This document shows positions 1 through 9,811 of a stretch of DNA of 64,000 bases, one piece after another; within the stretch, counting starts at the first letter, position 1, and each line of letters starts with the position of its first letter. Made by a program: the position numbers and the translations under genes. The notes under the pieces are model-generated. The model worked only from the letters and a program-made list of their open reading frames with translations, searched no databases and was not told the origin of the DNA. Source of the DNA: Polynucleobacter bastaniensis (GTDB taxonomy: Bacteria; Pseudomonadota; Gammaproteobacteria; Burkholderiales; Burkholderiaceae). The stretch covers positions 296,087 through 360,086 of the forward strand of contig NZ_JACVOU010000003.1 of the NCBI RefSeq assembly GCF_018882205.1, written 5' to 3'.

Positions 1-533
1 ATGACAGGAAAGCCAGGAACAAAATAGTGCTCACGAATGGAAAAACCAGGGATCTGGTTATAGGGATTTGGGATGATGTCACTCCCAATTGGAAACTCCC
101 CCATCTTAAAGCGATGCTGATTTTCCGCAGTACTCAGATCAGCCTTCATGGGATCGCCCTCTGCCATGATCTGAATACGTCCTGCAATAAGCACTTGTGC
201 AGTTGCGTGTAATTGCGTTTGTGTACCCAAAGCTAAAGCAGCGCATTGTCTCGTGTGGTCATCAGGCGTAGCTCCAATACCCCCAGTACTGAAAACCACA
301 TCACCACTTGCGAAGCTATCTTTCAAGGTAGCGGTAATTTGCTCGGGATCATCTGCAACATATTTAGCCCAAGATAAGCTGAGGCCGCGCTCATTTAAAA
401 GCTCAATCAATTTACTGAGATGCTTGTCTTGACGACGACCAGATAAAATTTCATCGCCAATGACAATTAAACCGAAACGACGAGTGTTCACCTCGGAGTC
501 CTCGAGACTCGGATTTTTTAAGACCTCAACCAT
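1..533 (-). CDS. Molybdopterin-binding (MoCF/CinA-like) protein, 3' end outside the window
   Basis: Partial gene of 177 visible codons running off the left edge. The protein shows the MoCF_biosynth fold signature: FGLIVIGDEILSGRR near the N-terminus, then FSTGGIGATPDD, the glycine-rich loop that binds molybdopterin or a nucleotide in MogA, MoeA and CinA N-domains. The likely start is ATG at 533, which overlaps the end of the upstream EI24 gene by 8 nt (ATGGTTGA), so the two are probably translationally coupled. An internal GTG at 491 with a purine-rich stretch before it is an alternative. Stand-alone domains of this type are usually annotated competence/damage-inducible protein A-like; the exact reaction is unknown. 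Confidence 0.8.
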   Translation of the reverse strand, partial: MVEVLKNPSLEDSEVNTRRFGLIVIGDEILSGRRQDKHLSKLIELLNERGLSLSWAKYVADDPEQITATLKDSFASGDVVFSTGGIGATPDDHTRQCAALALGTQTQLHATAQVLIAGRIQIMAEGDPMKADLSTAENQHRFKMGEFPIGSDIIPNPYNQIPGFSIREHYFVPGFPV

Positions 534-1395
534 GGCTCTGCAACTCCGAATCAATAACACGCGCTTCAATATTTAAAGATCGATCCAACTCATTGATACG
601 TAATTCTTTTAACGTCTCAAGTAAATAATGTGTAAACCAGAGTGCAGCGAAAACAAAAATTAAAGAATAGATCCATAGCGCAACAAAGCTAACAATGGGA
701 AATAACACTAAAGCTAAAGCAGAAGTTGCCCAGAAAAAGGTGGGTACCGCTCCCAACATCCCGGAAATAATTCCCATAAGCAATAGCGGCCAACGGTGTT
801 GATGCAAAAGGATATCGCGCTCTTCTGCAGTAGCATGCAAAGCTAACACATCGTAAGACATCAAGCGCATAGTCAACCAGCCCCAGAGCAATGGCGGCAA
901 AACAGCAACCAGTGGTGGTATCCACCACACTGGCAAAGTGAGCATTGCTAGGGCTAAGCAGATTAAAGTAGACCAAAGGGTATAAACAAAACTACCCAAC
1001 AAACCACCGCCCTTTTTCTTCACAATGTCTTTATAAGTGTGTTGACGCGCTACCACCTTGACGATGGTTGGCACGGTCGTCAAAGCGATGAAAACCAACA
1101 AACTAATTGAGATTAGAGGAATCAGTAACATCACAAAGAAGAGCGGTGCGATCCATGCACGTGCACCCTCGAAACCGACCCAGATCAAACCATCCGCAAT
1201 CCAGCTAGTAAACATGGATGCCGTCAGAAAAGTACTCAGCATCTTTAATGCTGGAGTCCAAGTTAGCCAAATTAAGGCGCCCCACAAGACCGAGACGATC
1301 ATAAATGGTCGCAGACTAAGCCATAGCATTTTGGGATGCATCGTACCCACTAAAGCCAAGCCAAAAGACTTAAAAACTTGCTGCATGCTATTCAT
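526..1395 (-). CDS. EI24 domain-containing (CysZ-like) inner-membrane protein
   Basis: A 289-aa polytopic membrane protein of the EI24/DUF540 family, which includes the sulfate permease CysZ. It has about five to six strongly hydrophobic segments (roughly residues 25-50, 75-105, 140-185 and 205-255) and starts MNSMQQVFKSFGLAL, the amphipathic N-terminal pattern of the family. Length is typical. It overlaps the downstream molybdopterin-binding gene by 8 nt and lies 34 bp downstream of the hydroxylase gene, so all three are probably one transcript. No cys genes are adjacent, so a role in sulfate uptake is only a family-level guess. Confidence 0.75.
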   Translation of the reverse strand: MNSMQQVFKSFGLALVGTMHPKMLWLSLRPFMIVSVLWGALIWLTWTPALKMLSTFLTASMFTSWIADGLIWVGFEGARAWIAPLFFVMLLIPLISISLLVFIALTTVPTIVKVVARQHTYKDIVKKKGGGLLGSFVYTLWSTLICLALAMLTLPVWWIPPLVAVLPPLLWGWLTMRLMSYDVLALHATAEERDILLHQHRWPLLLMGIISGMLGAVPTFFWATSALALVLFPIVSFVALWIYSLIFVFAALWFTHYLLETLKELRINELDRSLNIEARVIDSELQSHG

Positions 1396-1429
1396 ATATT
1401 TCCATTACTACTGTTTGAACTACTAACTT

Positions 1430-2422
1430 CTATTTTGCTTTGGGAAAGATTTCTCGAATCGAGTGCAGGAGACTCTGCCACTGGTGCTGCAATACATTGG
1501 GTGACAAAACTAAGTCTCTGACTCCAGTGGGATGAATTTCTTTTGAAAAGATTGCAGTATTGAGCATCATATCCCACCAGGGAAATAAAACGCCAAAGTT
1601 ACAGCCCCCTAAAACACCTGGCTTACTATTGGCCTCGTGACCGTAACCTACCGCATGATGCAGCCGGTGATACATCGGAGAAATTAATAAATATTTAAAA
1701 GGGCCAAGATCAATCTTCAAATTAGCGTGTTGCCAGCTTTGAATAAGTTGGCTCAACACCACCAACACAATAAATTGACTAGGTGATACGCCAAACAATA
1801 GAGCAAAAAAGGAAAACACAAATGCATGCATGATGTCGTCAATGATGTGATTACGATCATCAGACCAAGCAGTCATCACCGTTTGACTGTGATGCAAGGC
1901 ATGTAATTGCCACCACCAATTAAAAACATGAGAGGCGCGGTGATATAGATACTCCACAAAATCAAGCAATACAAAGTAGATAAAAAAACTCACCAAGGGT
2001 GTGGATGTAAGCGGCGGCCACCAGGACTCCACATTCAGTCTGCCAAAACGAAAGTCATGCAAGACCGAATCAAGCTGAAAGAACAATCCTGATAAGGCAA
2101 TAAAAATCAGACCATGAAAAATGCCTAGACGATGAAATAGGGTGTAAAAAATATCCGCCTTAGAGCTCTTTGCAAACCGCTCTTGTATCTCGGCAGGGGA
2201 AAATCTCTCCCAAGCTCTAAGAATCACCACAATTAGGAAAATCTGAATGCATCCAAATAAAAACCAGTCGATACCATCAAATACATCCTCGGCCATCGAC
2301 ATCAGGTCAAATTGATACAAAATTGGCCCGACTACATAGGTGAACAAGAATTCTTGAACGCTAGCGTAGGCTGATGCGATGGCGGCTGTCAGGGGGTTAG
2401 AGTCCATAGGCTCAATTGTCAC
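1430..2422 (-). CDS. Sterol desaturase / fatty acid hydroxylase family protein
   Basis: A 330-aa integral membrane di-iron oxygenase. The histidine clusters that bind iron are visible: HRASH (161-165), HALHH (174-178) and YHRLHHAVGYGHE (about 261-273). Hydrophobic segments lie near 52-70, 100-117 and 144-160. The frame can start at GTG 2422, directly abutting the stop of the deacetylase gene (TAAGTG), or at an ATG five codons later (2407). The family hydroxylates or desaturates lipids, sterols or carotenoids at the membrane; the substrate cannot be told from sequence. It looks co-transcribed with the deacetylase and EI24 genes. Confidence 0.82.
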   Translation of the reverse strand: MTIEPMDSNPLTAAIASAYASVQEFLFTYVVGPILYQFDLMSMAEDVFDGIDWFLFGCIQIFLIVVILRAWERFSPAEIQERFAKSSKADIFYTLFHRLGIFHGLIFIALSGLFFQLDSVLHDFRFGRLNVESWWPPLTSTPLVSFFIYFVLLDFVEYLYHRASHVFNWWWQLHALHHSQTVMTAWSDDRNHIIDDIMHAFVFSFFALLFGVSPSQFIVLVVLSQLIQSWQHANLKIDLGPFKYLLISPMYHRLHHAVGYGHEANSKPGVLGGCNFGVLFPWWDMMLNTAIFSKEIHPTGVRDLVLSPNVLQHQWQSLLHSIREIFPKAK

Positions 2423-3193
2423 TTATTTATCGCGTTTTGGCAGGGTTGCAAAACAAAACCCCCGAGCTTTCAAATTCAGGATCAGTTGCTCTAAAACTGC
2501 TGGAGCCCAGGGATCCTTGCGCGACCAAATGCCCAAATGCGCCATAGCGATATCGCCGTCCTGAAGTCGGCTACTAGCCTTATCCAACAGTACTTTGTTA
2601 GGAAACGTCTCTGAACTCAGCTCATCCCCCAAAAATCCTGCAGGACTCCAGCCAACATGCTGATAAGTGCATTGATCACCCATCCTAATTGAACGGGGTG
2701 ATGTTTTTCCGCCGGGGGCACGCCAGATTTTTTGAAGACTGGCGCCGGTTAACTCTTTAAAGCGTTCATCCACTCTCCGAATTTCTCGGCAATAAGCTGC
2801 CTCGTTATACAGAGTTGCCACTCCAGCCTTTGACCCAAACTGTGGCTTTGCAAAGATCTCTCCGTTTGGGCCATCCTTCACAAAGTACAGATGGTCATAA
2901 GTATGGCTACCAAAATGATGGCCTTCACGAACACGATCTTGCCAATAGGATTTCCAAGAATCATCTAGAGAAAAATCACCGCGACTAGTTTTTTCATTCG
3001 CCAGAAAAAAGGTAGCTTTCACATTTTGACGATTCAAAATGTCGGCAATCGTTTGCGCTACAGACATATTGCCAGTATCAAAAGTCAGGTAAACCGTTTT
3101 TTTACAATTCGCCTCTTGTGCAATACCCAGCGAGAAGCATGCCGCCAGAACAATGAATGCCGTCAGTCGAACGAGGGTCACATTCAAATACAT
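2423..3193 (-). CDS. Polysaccharide deacetylase family protein (NodB domain), secreted
   Basis: 256 aa with a cleavable signal peptide (hydrophobic residues 8-25, then AQEA). The NodB fold is recognisable from YLTFDTGNMS (35-44), where the family usually has TFDDG, and SHTYDH (96-101), the second metal-binding motif with two histidines. Asp39 is present but the second Asp of the usual DD pair is Thr40. One Asp plus two His is the minimal metal site, so activity remains likely. It probably de-N-acetylates a periplasmic sugar polymer. It abuts the hydroxylase gene downstream. Confidence 0.8.
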   Translation of the reverse strand: MYLNVTLVRLTAFIVLAACFSLGIAQEANCKKTVYLTFDTGNMSVAQTIADILNRQNVKATFFLANEKTSRGDFSLDDSWKSYWQDRVREGHHFGSHTYDHLYFVKDGPNGEIFAKPQFGSKAGVATLYNEAAYCREIRRVDERFKELTGASLQKIWRAPGGKTSPRSIRMGDQCTYQHVGWSPAGFLGDELSSETFPNKVLLDKASSRLQDGDIAMAHLGIWSRKDPWAPAVLEQLILNLKARGFCFATLPKRDK

Positions 3194-3202
3194 CTAATTG
3201 AG

Positions 3203-4258
3203 CTATTCCCAGCTAGCACGCGGCGTAAAGAAAACACCGTGAGGGGATCTTCCAACAGGAATTACCGAGACTAACTTCATCGAGGGAATATCAATCACTC
3301 CCACCTTTTTAGAAAAGCGAAGTGTGACCCACATGGTTTTTCCATCGGGCGTAATTTCCATATCATCGGGGCCTGCTGGCAGACCAGTGATATCGCCCGT
3401 CTTTTCTAAGGTTTGCATATTAATCATGCTGATGCTCGACGCAATACGATTAGTTACGAACACATGTTTTTTATCGCCTAAGGGGCGGAAGTTATGAGCA
3501 CCCTTACCAGTCAAGATTCGCTTTACTTCTTTACGGGTTTTCCAATCAATGACTTGAACATAGTCCTCACCAGTGATACCAATCAATAGGTATTGGTCAC
3601 CAGGCGTCATCCAGACTCCTGCTGGTACTTTACCCGTGGTGATCTTCCATAGGACAGTCTGGGTATCCAAATCAATTGCCGCAAGTTCATTCGAGTCTTG
3701 CAAAGTAATAAAAGCGATCTTGCTATCTGCTGTAAATGCAACATGACTTGGCGTCTTACCCAGCTTAATTGCTTTAGCCAACTTGAGATCTGCACCCTGC
3801 GCGTGATAGACATCTACCCTATCTAAGCGATTGCCGTTTGCAACAAACCACTTATGATTAGGCGAATAACCAATTTGGTACGGATCAATGATGTCCGGTA
3901 TCCTGCCAGTCAACTCACCAGTAGTGGGATTCATCAGCACAACATCATTACCTGCTGCATTGGCAATCAGCAAAGTCTTTTGATCTGGGGTCATCATCAA
4001 GTGATGAGGCTCTTTTCCAACCGGCACTGTCTTAATTACTTTGCGGCTGGGCATATCAATCAGACTGACGGTAGCTTCACCAGAATTCAAGACCACCGCT
4101 AACTTGGGCTCCGCCTTGGACTCAGATGAGCTTGGACCTTGAGCATTGGCAGCATTCAGTAGCACTGTCAGGACAAAAATAGCTAGGGTTGAAATACTGC
4201 CAAATTTGGCTTTACTAATGTAGGTTTGCATGTCTAGTATTGTAAGCAATTGGTTCAT
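3203..4258 (-). CDS. YVTN / YncE-family beta-propeller protein, exported
   Basis: 351 aa made of about six to seven repeats of roughly 42 residues with the pattern V-x-DP-T-x-x-VxxxIPVGxxPHxxxxxPDGK, typical of YncE/YVTN seven-bladed propellers (for example KTVPVGKEPHHLMMTPDQK and VIPVGRSPHGVFFTPR). A hydrophobic segment ending NAANAQG is a signal peptide. The start may be ATG 4258 or ATG 4231; the latter gives a more usual signal-peptide length. Such proteins are periplasmic, and some are linked to c-type cytochromes or DNA binding. Function here is not known. It precedes the deacetylase gene by 9 bp. Confidence 0.8.
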   Translation of the reverse strand: MNQLLTILDMQTYISKAKFGSISTLAIFVLTVLLNAANAQGPSSSESKAEPKLAVVLNSGEATVSLIDMPSRKVIKTVPVGKEPHHLMMTPDQKTLLIANAAGNDVVLMNPTTGELTGRIPDIIDPYQIGYSPNHKWFVANGNRLDRVDVYHAQGADLKLAKAIKLGKTPSHVAFTADSKIAFITLQDSNELAAIDLDTQTVLWKITTGKVPAGVWMTPGDQYLLIGITGEDYVQVIDWKTRKEVKRILTGKGAHNFRPLGDKKHVFVTNRIASSISMINMQTLEKTGDITGLPAGPDDMEITPDGKTMWVTLRFSKKVGVIDIPSMKLVSVIPVGRSPHGVFFTPRASWE

Positions 4259-4290
4259 CTTACGTAGGCCTTTAACTAGAATCCCTTGAT

Positions 4291-7200
4291 CTATCGCAAG
4301 CTAGCCAAGATCTTTTCTAGGCGCTTTAAGGACATTGGGCTTGGGGTCTTTAACTCCTGAGCATATAAGGCCACTCTCAATTCCTCGAGTTGCCAACGAA
4401 AATCCGCTAAAGCCTGATCTTCATTAGCGGCAGATGCCGCAGAGCCATGGCCAGCCTGAACGAGTTTTTGCCATGGTCTAGCAACCGACTCCCAGTCTTT
4501 TTGGCACTGTGAATCTCGGCTAGGGTTAGCGCGCAATTTATCAATTCGCATGGCGATAGCCTTGAGATAGCGAGGGAAATGTACTAACTGGCTATATGGC
4601 GTATCTGAAACAAATTTAGGAAATATGAGAGCTTGGACCTGATTCTGAATATCCACATGAGCAGTGACTGAGGCAGCCTTGGCTTGGGACAATTTCTTTT
4701 GAAGATCCGCATAAGCCTGCAATGCCGCCAAGGCATGTTTTGAAATCTCCTGTGCAATCAGAGCCAAACGGGGCTTGCCTGCTTGCAAACGTTCTGCAAA
4801 TTGCTCTGCATTCACGGGAAGCGGATCATTCATAAATGCCCGCTCTAAGGCGATATTGAGGATTTGCTCAATTAGGCTATCAACAGATCCAATATTGATA
4901 AACAGCAATCCAAGTTCCCGAATTCCAGGGAGTTGTTTTTGTAATGCCTTGAGCGTGTCTTTATTTGATAGTGCAAATAATCTGCGCAATCCTTGCCAAT
5001 GATGTTTTCTAGCTTCCAGCAAATCATCAAACACTTCAAGATCACATGCTTCGATACGATCGACCAAGGCAGGGTATCCAAATAAGGTGCTATTGCCTTT
5101 CTGAATTTCTAGAGTCTCGGGCAGTTCACCAAAGTCCCAGTTTCGATAACCACCCTGCTCCACCGTTTTTACTAAAGATGCATTAGCGCTTTGATTGGCT
5201 TTGCCAACAGGGCTTAAGTTATTTACTGGGGCACCACTCCCGAGCTCATCATGGACTGCTTGCTGCGCTATGGCTTGGAAGGCTGTGCGAGCAGTCTCTC
5301 CATATTCACCACGTAATCGAGATAAATTGCGCTCTAACTCGAGCTGACGGCCGTGCTCATCGACTAGGCGGAAATTCATTGAAGAATGTAAAGGTAAGGA
5401 TTCAGGCCTGAAATCGGTACGCTTAATTTCTAAGCCACGTTCTTTACGAATATCGGTAATGAGACTATCTAAAAAGTCGCCTACCCCAAATTGCTTGCTT
5501 GATAGCATCCGCTCTAAGAAAGATTTAGCATACTCGGGCAGTGGAACGCAGTGGCGACGTAATTTCTGGGGGAGTGATTTGAGTAATAGCCCAATTTTTT
5601 CTTCACACATACCTGGAACTAACCAATCACATCGACGACCATCAACCTGATTCAATAGAGTCAAAGGCACCACCAGTGTTACTCCATCTTTAGGACTACC
5701 AGGCTCGAAGTGATAAGTCAAACTCAGTTCGCTTCCACCAACCATCATTTTTTTTGGATAGCGATCAACCGTAATGCCGGCTGCCTCATGACGCATTAAA
5801 TCCGCTTTAGCTAAACGCAAAAGACTGTCGGGGAACTCCTCAGCAATGCCTTTGCTCGCCGATGACTTTAGCAGCCAGGCTTTCATGCTCTCCCTGCTAA
5901 GAACATCTTCAGGAATGCGTGAATCATAAAAAGCAAAAAGGAGATCATCATCGACCAAGACATCGGGACGTCGTGAGCGATGCTCTAAAGCTTCAATCTC
6001 TTTAATCAGCCTGCGGTTGTGCCAAAAGAATTCAAAAGTCCCAGGATATTTTTTTCTAGCATCGGCCTCAGTCTCCCGCATCAATGCTGGGCTATCCATG
6101 CGGCCAAACATCTCTTCTTGAACTAAGGCCTGGGTAATAAATAAATTACGCGCATCTTTTGGATTGTGTGGCTCATAACGAACGCGACGACCGTGATAAA
6201 TCGGCAGACCATATAAAGTGCCACGCTCAAAAGCCATGACCTCTCCTTGACGGCTATCCCAGAATGGCTCACTCAAAGATTTAATCAGGCGGTGGGCTGC
6301 AACTTTCTCAACCCACCCAGGCTCGATTTTTGCAATTGTGCGAGCATACATGCGATTAGTTTCCTGAAGTTCGCCAGCCAAAATCCAAGCACCGGCCTTT
6401 TTACCAATCGTTGAACCCGGCCAAATAAAGGGACGAATACCGCGTGCACCCATATAGCTGCCCGTCTTGCTGCCACGTTCATGAGATTTTTCGTCCTCTT
6501 CTTTTTTGGCCACATAACCTAAGAGGCCCGTTAATAGCGAAAGATGAACTTGTTCGTAAGTCGCGGCGGATGGATTTTCTTTCCAGCCCTTTTCAGCCAA
6601 CATCGTGTGCAGTTGACTATGAACATCGCGCCATTCACGCAAACGTCTTGGTGACAAAAACTTACTACGGCATAAATTCTCTAATTGTCGATTGCTGTGC
6701 TTGTGCTTCAAGGCATCTTGATGCCAATCCCACAGTTTGACAAAACTTAGGAACTCGGAACGCTCATCCGCAAACTGCAAATGCGCTTGGTCAGCGGCTG
6801 CTGCTTGATCCATAGGTCGATCACGTGGATCTTGTGTAGCCAAAGCTGAGGCGATGATGGTGACCTCACGCAATGCATTGTGCTCTTTGGCCGCTAACAG
6901 CATTCGACCGATCCGAGGATCTAATGGCAGATCCGCTAACTGTTTACCAATGGGGGTGAGCTTGAATCTGCTGTTGCTATCTGTATCGTTATTGATGGTG
7001 ACATCGTCATAGACAATAGCGCCCAACTCATCTAAAAGCTGTACACCGTCGGCAATCGCGCGACCCAAAGGTTTATCAATAAATGGAAACTCTTTAATAC
7101 GGGGTAAACGTAAAGAGCTCATACGAAGCAAGACTGCCGCTAATGAGCTACGCAAAATTTCTGGATCAGTAAATTTGGGCCGACTTAAATAATCTTGCTC

Positions 7201-8373
7201 GCTATAGAGACGAATACAAATACCATCTGACACACGACCACAACGACCTGCTCTCTGATTGGCTGCCGCCTGAGAAATTGACTCGATCTGAAGTTGCTCT
7301 ACTTTGTTGCGGTAGGAGTAGCGTTTGACGCGAGCTAAGCCACTATCGACGACATAACGAATATTCGGAACTGTTAATGAAGTCTCAGCAACGTTAGTCG
7401 TCAAAATAATACGTCGACCATTACCGGGATTAAATACGCGCTCTTGTTCCGCAACCGATTGACGAGCAAAGAGACTCAAAATCTCCGGATGAAAGCGCTG
7501 CTGAAGAACATGGTCCTTTCTGAGAGTTTCAGCACAATCTCGGATCTCCCGCTCACCGGGCAGGAAAACCAGCACATCTCCTGCACCAGAGACACCTTCG
7601 CGCCATACTTTTGCAATTGCTTCTGTTACAGCGTCCGAAAGCTCCTTGGCTTCTTTAGATTCTTTTTTTCCATCAGGCTTAACCTCAGGCTCTAGTGGTT
7701 CATAACGTTGCTCCACCGGGAAAAGTCGCCCACTCACCTCAATTACCGGAGCAGACTTGCCATTCAAGGCGAAGTGGTCCGAAAAACGCTTTGCATCAAT
7801 GGTGGCCGAAGTAATGATCAACTTGAGGTCTGGGCGCTTGGGTAGCAACTGTCGCAGGTAACCCAATAGAAAATCAATATTGAGGCTGCGTTCATGAGCC
7901 TCATCAATAATGAGAGTGTCGTAGGAACGCAGCTGGGGGTCTCGCTGTGTTTCTGCCAGCAAGATACCGTCGGTCATCAACTTGATTGAAGCGCCCTGAC
8001 TGGTTCTATCAGCAAAACGCACTTGATAGCCAACGTCTTGGCCAATGGGAGTGCCCAACTCCTGGGCGATACGCTTTGCAGTGGCGGTAGCAGCAATACG
8101 ACGAGGTTGAGTGTGCCCAATGAGGCGACCACCGTTCATAGTGCCTCTGCCAAGATCTAAACAGATTTTGGGTAATTGAGTTGTTTTGCCAGAACCAGTC
8201 TCACCACAGACGATCACAACCTGGTGAGCACTCAAGGCATCCTTGATGATTTGACGTTGGCCTGATACTGGCAACTCCTCCGGAAAGCGAATTTCTAGCC
8301 GTCGAAGGGTGTTGGAAGCAGGCACAGTCTCAGGGCTTGCTTTGGGTTTTTGTTGGTTTAATGGCTCTTGCAC
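4291..8373 (-). CDS. hrpA: ATP-dependent RNA helicase HrpA (DEAH box)
   Basis: A 1360-aa DEAH-box helicase close to the usual HrpA length (about 1300). Motif I GETGSGKT is at 57-64, motif II DEAH at 157-160, motif III SAT at 189-191, and motif VI QRAGRCGR is in RecA domain 2. Helicase-associated domains and the long HrpA-specific C-terminal half follow. HrpA resolves stalled ribosomes and acts on mRNA in other bacteria. The start is GTG at 8373, only 17 bp from the divergent argA start, so the two promoters must overlap the opposing genes. An internal GTG near codon 17 is an alternative start. Confidence 0.93.
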   Translation of the reverse strand: MQEPLNQQKPKASPETVPASNTLRRLEIRFPEELPVSGQRQIIKDALSAHQVVIVCGETGSGKTTQLPKICLDLGRGTMNGGRLIGHTQPRRIAATATAKRIAQELGTPIGQDVGYQVRFADRTSQGASIKLMTDGILLAETQRDPQLRSYDTLIIDEAHERSLNIDFLLGYLRQLLPKRPDLKLIITSATIDAKRFSDHFALNGKSAPVIEVSGRLFPVEQRYEPLEPEVKPDGKKESKEAKELSDAVTEAIAKVWREGVSGAGDVLVFLPGEREIRDCAETLRKDHVLQQRFHPEILSLFARQSVAEQERVFNPGNGRRIILTTNVAETSLTVPNIRYVVDSGLARVKRYSYRNKVEQLQIESISQAAANQRAGRCGRVSDGICIRLYSEQDYLSRPKFTDPEILRSSLAAVLLRMSSLRLPRIKEFPFIDKPLGRAIADGVQLLDELGAIVYDDVTINNDTDSNSRFKLTPIGKQLADLPLDPRIGRMLLAAKEHNALREVTIIASALATQDPRDRPMDQAAAADQAHLQFADERSEFLSFVKLWDWHQDALKHKHSNRQLENLCRSKFLSPRRLREWRDVHSQLHTMLAEKGWKENPSAATYEQVHLSLLTGLLGYVAKKEEDEKSHERGSKTGSYMGARGIRPFIWPGSTIGKKAGAWILAGELQETNRMYARTIAKIEPGWVEKVAAHRLIKSLSEPFWDSRQGEVMAFERGTLYGLPIYHGRRVRYEPHNPKDARNLFITQALVQEEMFGRMDSPALMRETEADARKKYPGTFEFFWHNRRLIKEIEALEHRSRRPDVLVDDDLLFAFYDSRIPEDVLSRESMKAWLLKSSASKGIAEEFPDSLLRLAKADLMRHEAAGITVDRYPKKMMVGGSELSLTYHFEPGSPKDGVTLVVPLTLLNQVDGRRCDWLVPGMCEEKIGLLLKSLPQKLRRHCVPLPEYAKSFLERMLSSKQFGVGDFLDSLITDIRKERGLEIKRTDFRPESLPLHSSMNFRLVDEHGRQLELERNLSRLRGEYGETARTAFQAIAQQAVHDELGSGAPVNNLSPVGKANQSANASLVKTVEQGGYRNWDFGELPETLEIQKGNSTLFGYPALVDRIEACDLEVFDDLLEARKHHWQGLRRLFALSNKDTLKALQKQLPGIRELGLLFINIGSVDSLIEQILNIALERAFMNDPLPVNAEQFAERLQAGKPRLALIAQEISKHALAALQAYADLQKKLSQAKAASVTAHVDIQNQVQALIFPKFVSDTPYSQLVHFPRYLKAIAMRIDKLRANPSRDSQCQKDWESVARPWQKLVQAGHGSAASAANEDQALADFRWQLEELRVALYAQELKTPSPMSLKRLEKILASLR

Positions 8374-8381
8374 CCTATAAT
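8353..8381 (+). promoter_or_regulatory. Sigma70-type promoter for argA inside the hrpA 5' end
   Basis: A TTGGTT box (8353-8358) is followed after exactly 17 bp by a perfect TATAAT (8376-8381). Transcription would begin near 8387-8390, at or within a few bases of the argA ATG (8391), so the mRNA would be leaderless or nearly so. The element overlaps the first codons of hrpA on the other strand. Confidence 0.6.
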
Positions 8382-8390
8382 TTTCTCACT

Positions 8391-9755
8391 ATGCCAACAA
8401 ATGCACCGAATCCCGGCTCAAATGCCGAAGAATCCAGCTCTAACTTTCCTTTTGTAGGATGGCTGCGTGATGTTGCGCCCTATATCCATAGCTTTCGCGA
8501 GAAGACCTTTGTCATTGCCTTTGCAGGTGAACTAGCTCAAGAAATTGGCCTAGAAAATCTGATTGAAGATATCGCCATGCTGCACGCCATGGGCATGCGG
8601 ATTGTTTTGGTTCACGGTATCCGCCCGCAAATTGAAGAGCAACTCATGCTCCGCAACATTAAGAGTCAATTTGGCCAAAGCGCAATGCATAGCTATCGGA
8701 TTACCGATGCAGCCGCCCTTGAGTGTGTCAAAGAAGCTGCTGGTGAATTACGCCTCGATATCGAAGCAGCATTTAGTCGGGGCTTGCCTAACACTCCGAT
8801 GGCAGGCTCACGAATTTCTGTTATCTCAGGCAACTTTATTACAGCAATGCCTGTAGGCGTAGTTGAGGGAATTGATTACATTCATACTGGCTTGGTTCGT
8901 AAAGTAGACTCCACCTCTATTAAGCTTTCGCTTGATAGCAATAAGATCGTACTGCTCTCGCCTTTGGGATTCTCGCCAACAGGTCAAGCATTTAATCTCG
9001 CTTTTGAGGATGTAGCCGCATCTACTGCTGTGGCACTCAAAGCGGATAAGTTAATTTTCTTGAGCCCCTATACCGGTTTGAAAGATGACGAAGATGACTT
9101 CATCACTGAACTCTCAATGCCCCAGCTTCAAGAGTACGTAGCCCAACATCCAGAACTCGACATAGGCATGAAGAGTTTATTGAATATTTCTGGCAGAGCT
9201 ATTCGTGCTGGCGTCAGTCGGGTGCACTTCTTGCCTTGCAACCGAGATGGCGCCCTCCTGGAAGAACTCTTTACCCATGATGGTATTGGCATGATGCTGG
9301 CCTCATCCGATATTGAGAATTTACGTGAAGCTAACCAGGATGACGTTGGTGGCATTTTGCAACTCACCAGCCCACTCGAAGATGAGGGCATTCTGGCTGC
9401 ACGGGGCCAGGATGTCATTGAGCGCGATATTCAGCGCTTCTCTGTGATTGAGCACGACCGGGTTCTCTTTGGATGTGCAGCCCTCTTCCCATTCCCGAAT
9501 GGCGTAGGTGAGCTTGCTTGTCTCGCAGTAGATCCAGATGTTCAAGGTTCAGGCGATGGAGAGCGTTTGCTCAAGCGCGTTGAAATGCGAGCAAAACAGG
9601 AAGGTATCAAGAAGCTTTTCGTCTTGACTACTAGAACAGAACATTGGTTTTTGAAGCGCGGCTTTAAGCGCGCTTCGGTAGAAGATCTTCCAGAGGAAAG
9701 AAAGCAAATTTACAACTGGGATCGTAAATCGATGGTCTTAACCAAAGATCTTTAA
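8391..9755 (+). CDS. argA: Amino-acid N-acetyltransferase (N-acetylglutamate synthase) ArgA
   Basis: 454 aa from ATG 8391. It catalyses acetyl-CoA plus glutamate to N-acetylglutamate, the first step of arginine synthesis. The N-terminal amino-acid kinase-like domain (about 30-295) shows VIAFAGELAQ and VLVHGIRPQI; the C-terminal GNAT domain carries LACLAVDPDVQGSGDGERLL, the acetyl-CoA-binding motif A. This is the classical bifunctional-fold ArgA. An upstream in-frame TTG (8337) would add 18 codons that overlap hrpA and lie upstream of the predicted promoter, so ATG 8391 is preferred. No Shine-Dalgarno motif precedes it. Confidence 0.93.
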   Translation: MPTNAPNPGSNAEESSSNFPFVGWLRDVAPYIHSFREKTFVIAFAGELAQEIGLENLIEDIAMLHAMGMRIVLVHGIRPQIEEQLMLRNIKSQFGQSAMHSYRITDAAALECVKEAAGELRLDIEAAFSRGLPNTPMAGSRISVISGNFITAMPVGVVEGIDYIHTGLVRKVDSTSIKLSLDSNKIVLLSPLGFSPTGQAFNLAFEDVAASTAVALKADKLIFLSPYTGLKDDEDDFITELSMPQLQEYVAQHPELDIGMKSLLNISGRAIRAGVSRVHFLPCNRDGALLEELFTHDGIGMMLASSDIENLREANQDDVGGILQLTSPLEDEGILAARGQDVIERDIQRFSVIEHDRVLFGCAALFPFPNGVGELACLAVDPDVQGSGDGERLLKRVEMRAKQEGIKKLFVLTTRTEHWFLKRGFKRASVEDLPEERKQIYNWDRKSMVLTKDL

Positions 9756-9811
9756 TAAATTATTCGTTTTATATTTTCTCTATAGCACACCGTATTTGAA
9801 AGGCAACACAA

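Noticed and set aside
689..976. Other open frames overlapping the EI24 gene and similar shadows elsewhere
   Set aside because: They lie opposite or out of frame to clearly recognised genes, lack ribosome sites and show no domain.
8337..8390. Longer argA start at TTG 8337
   Set aside because: It would begin upstream of the predicted promoter and overlap hrpA; the added residues do not resemble the family.
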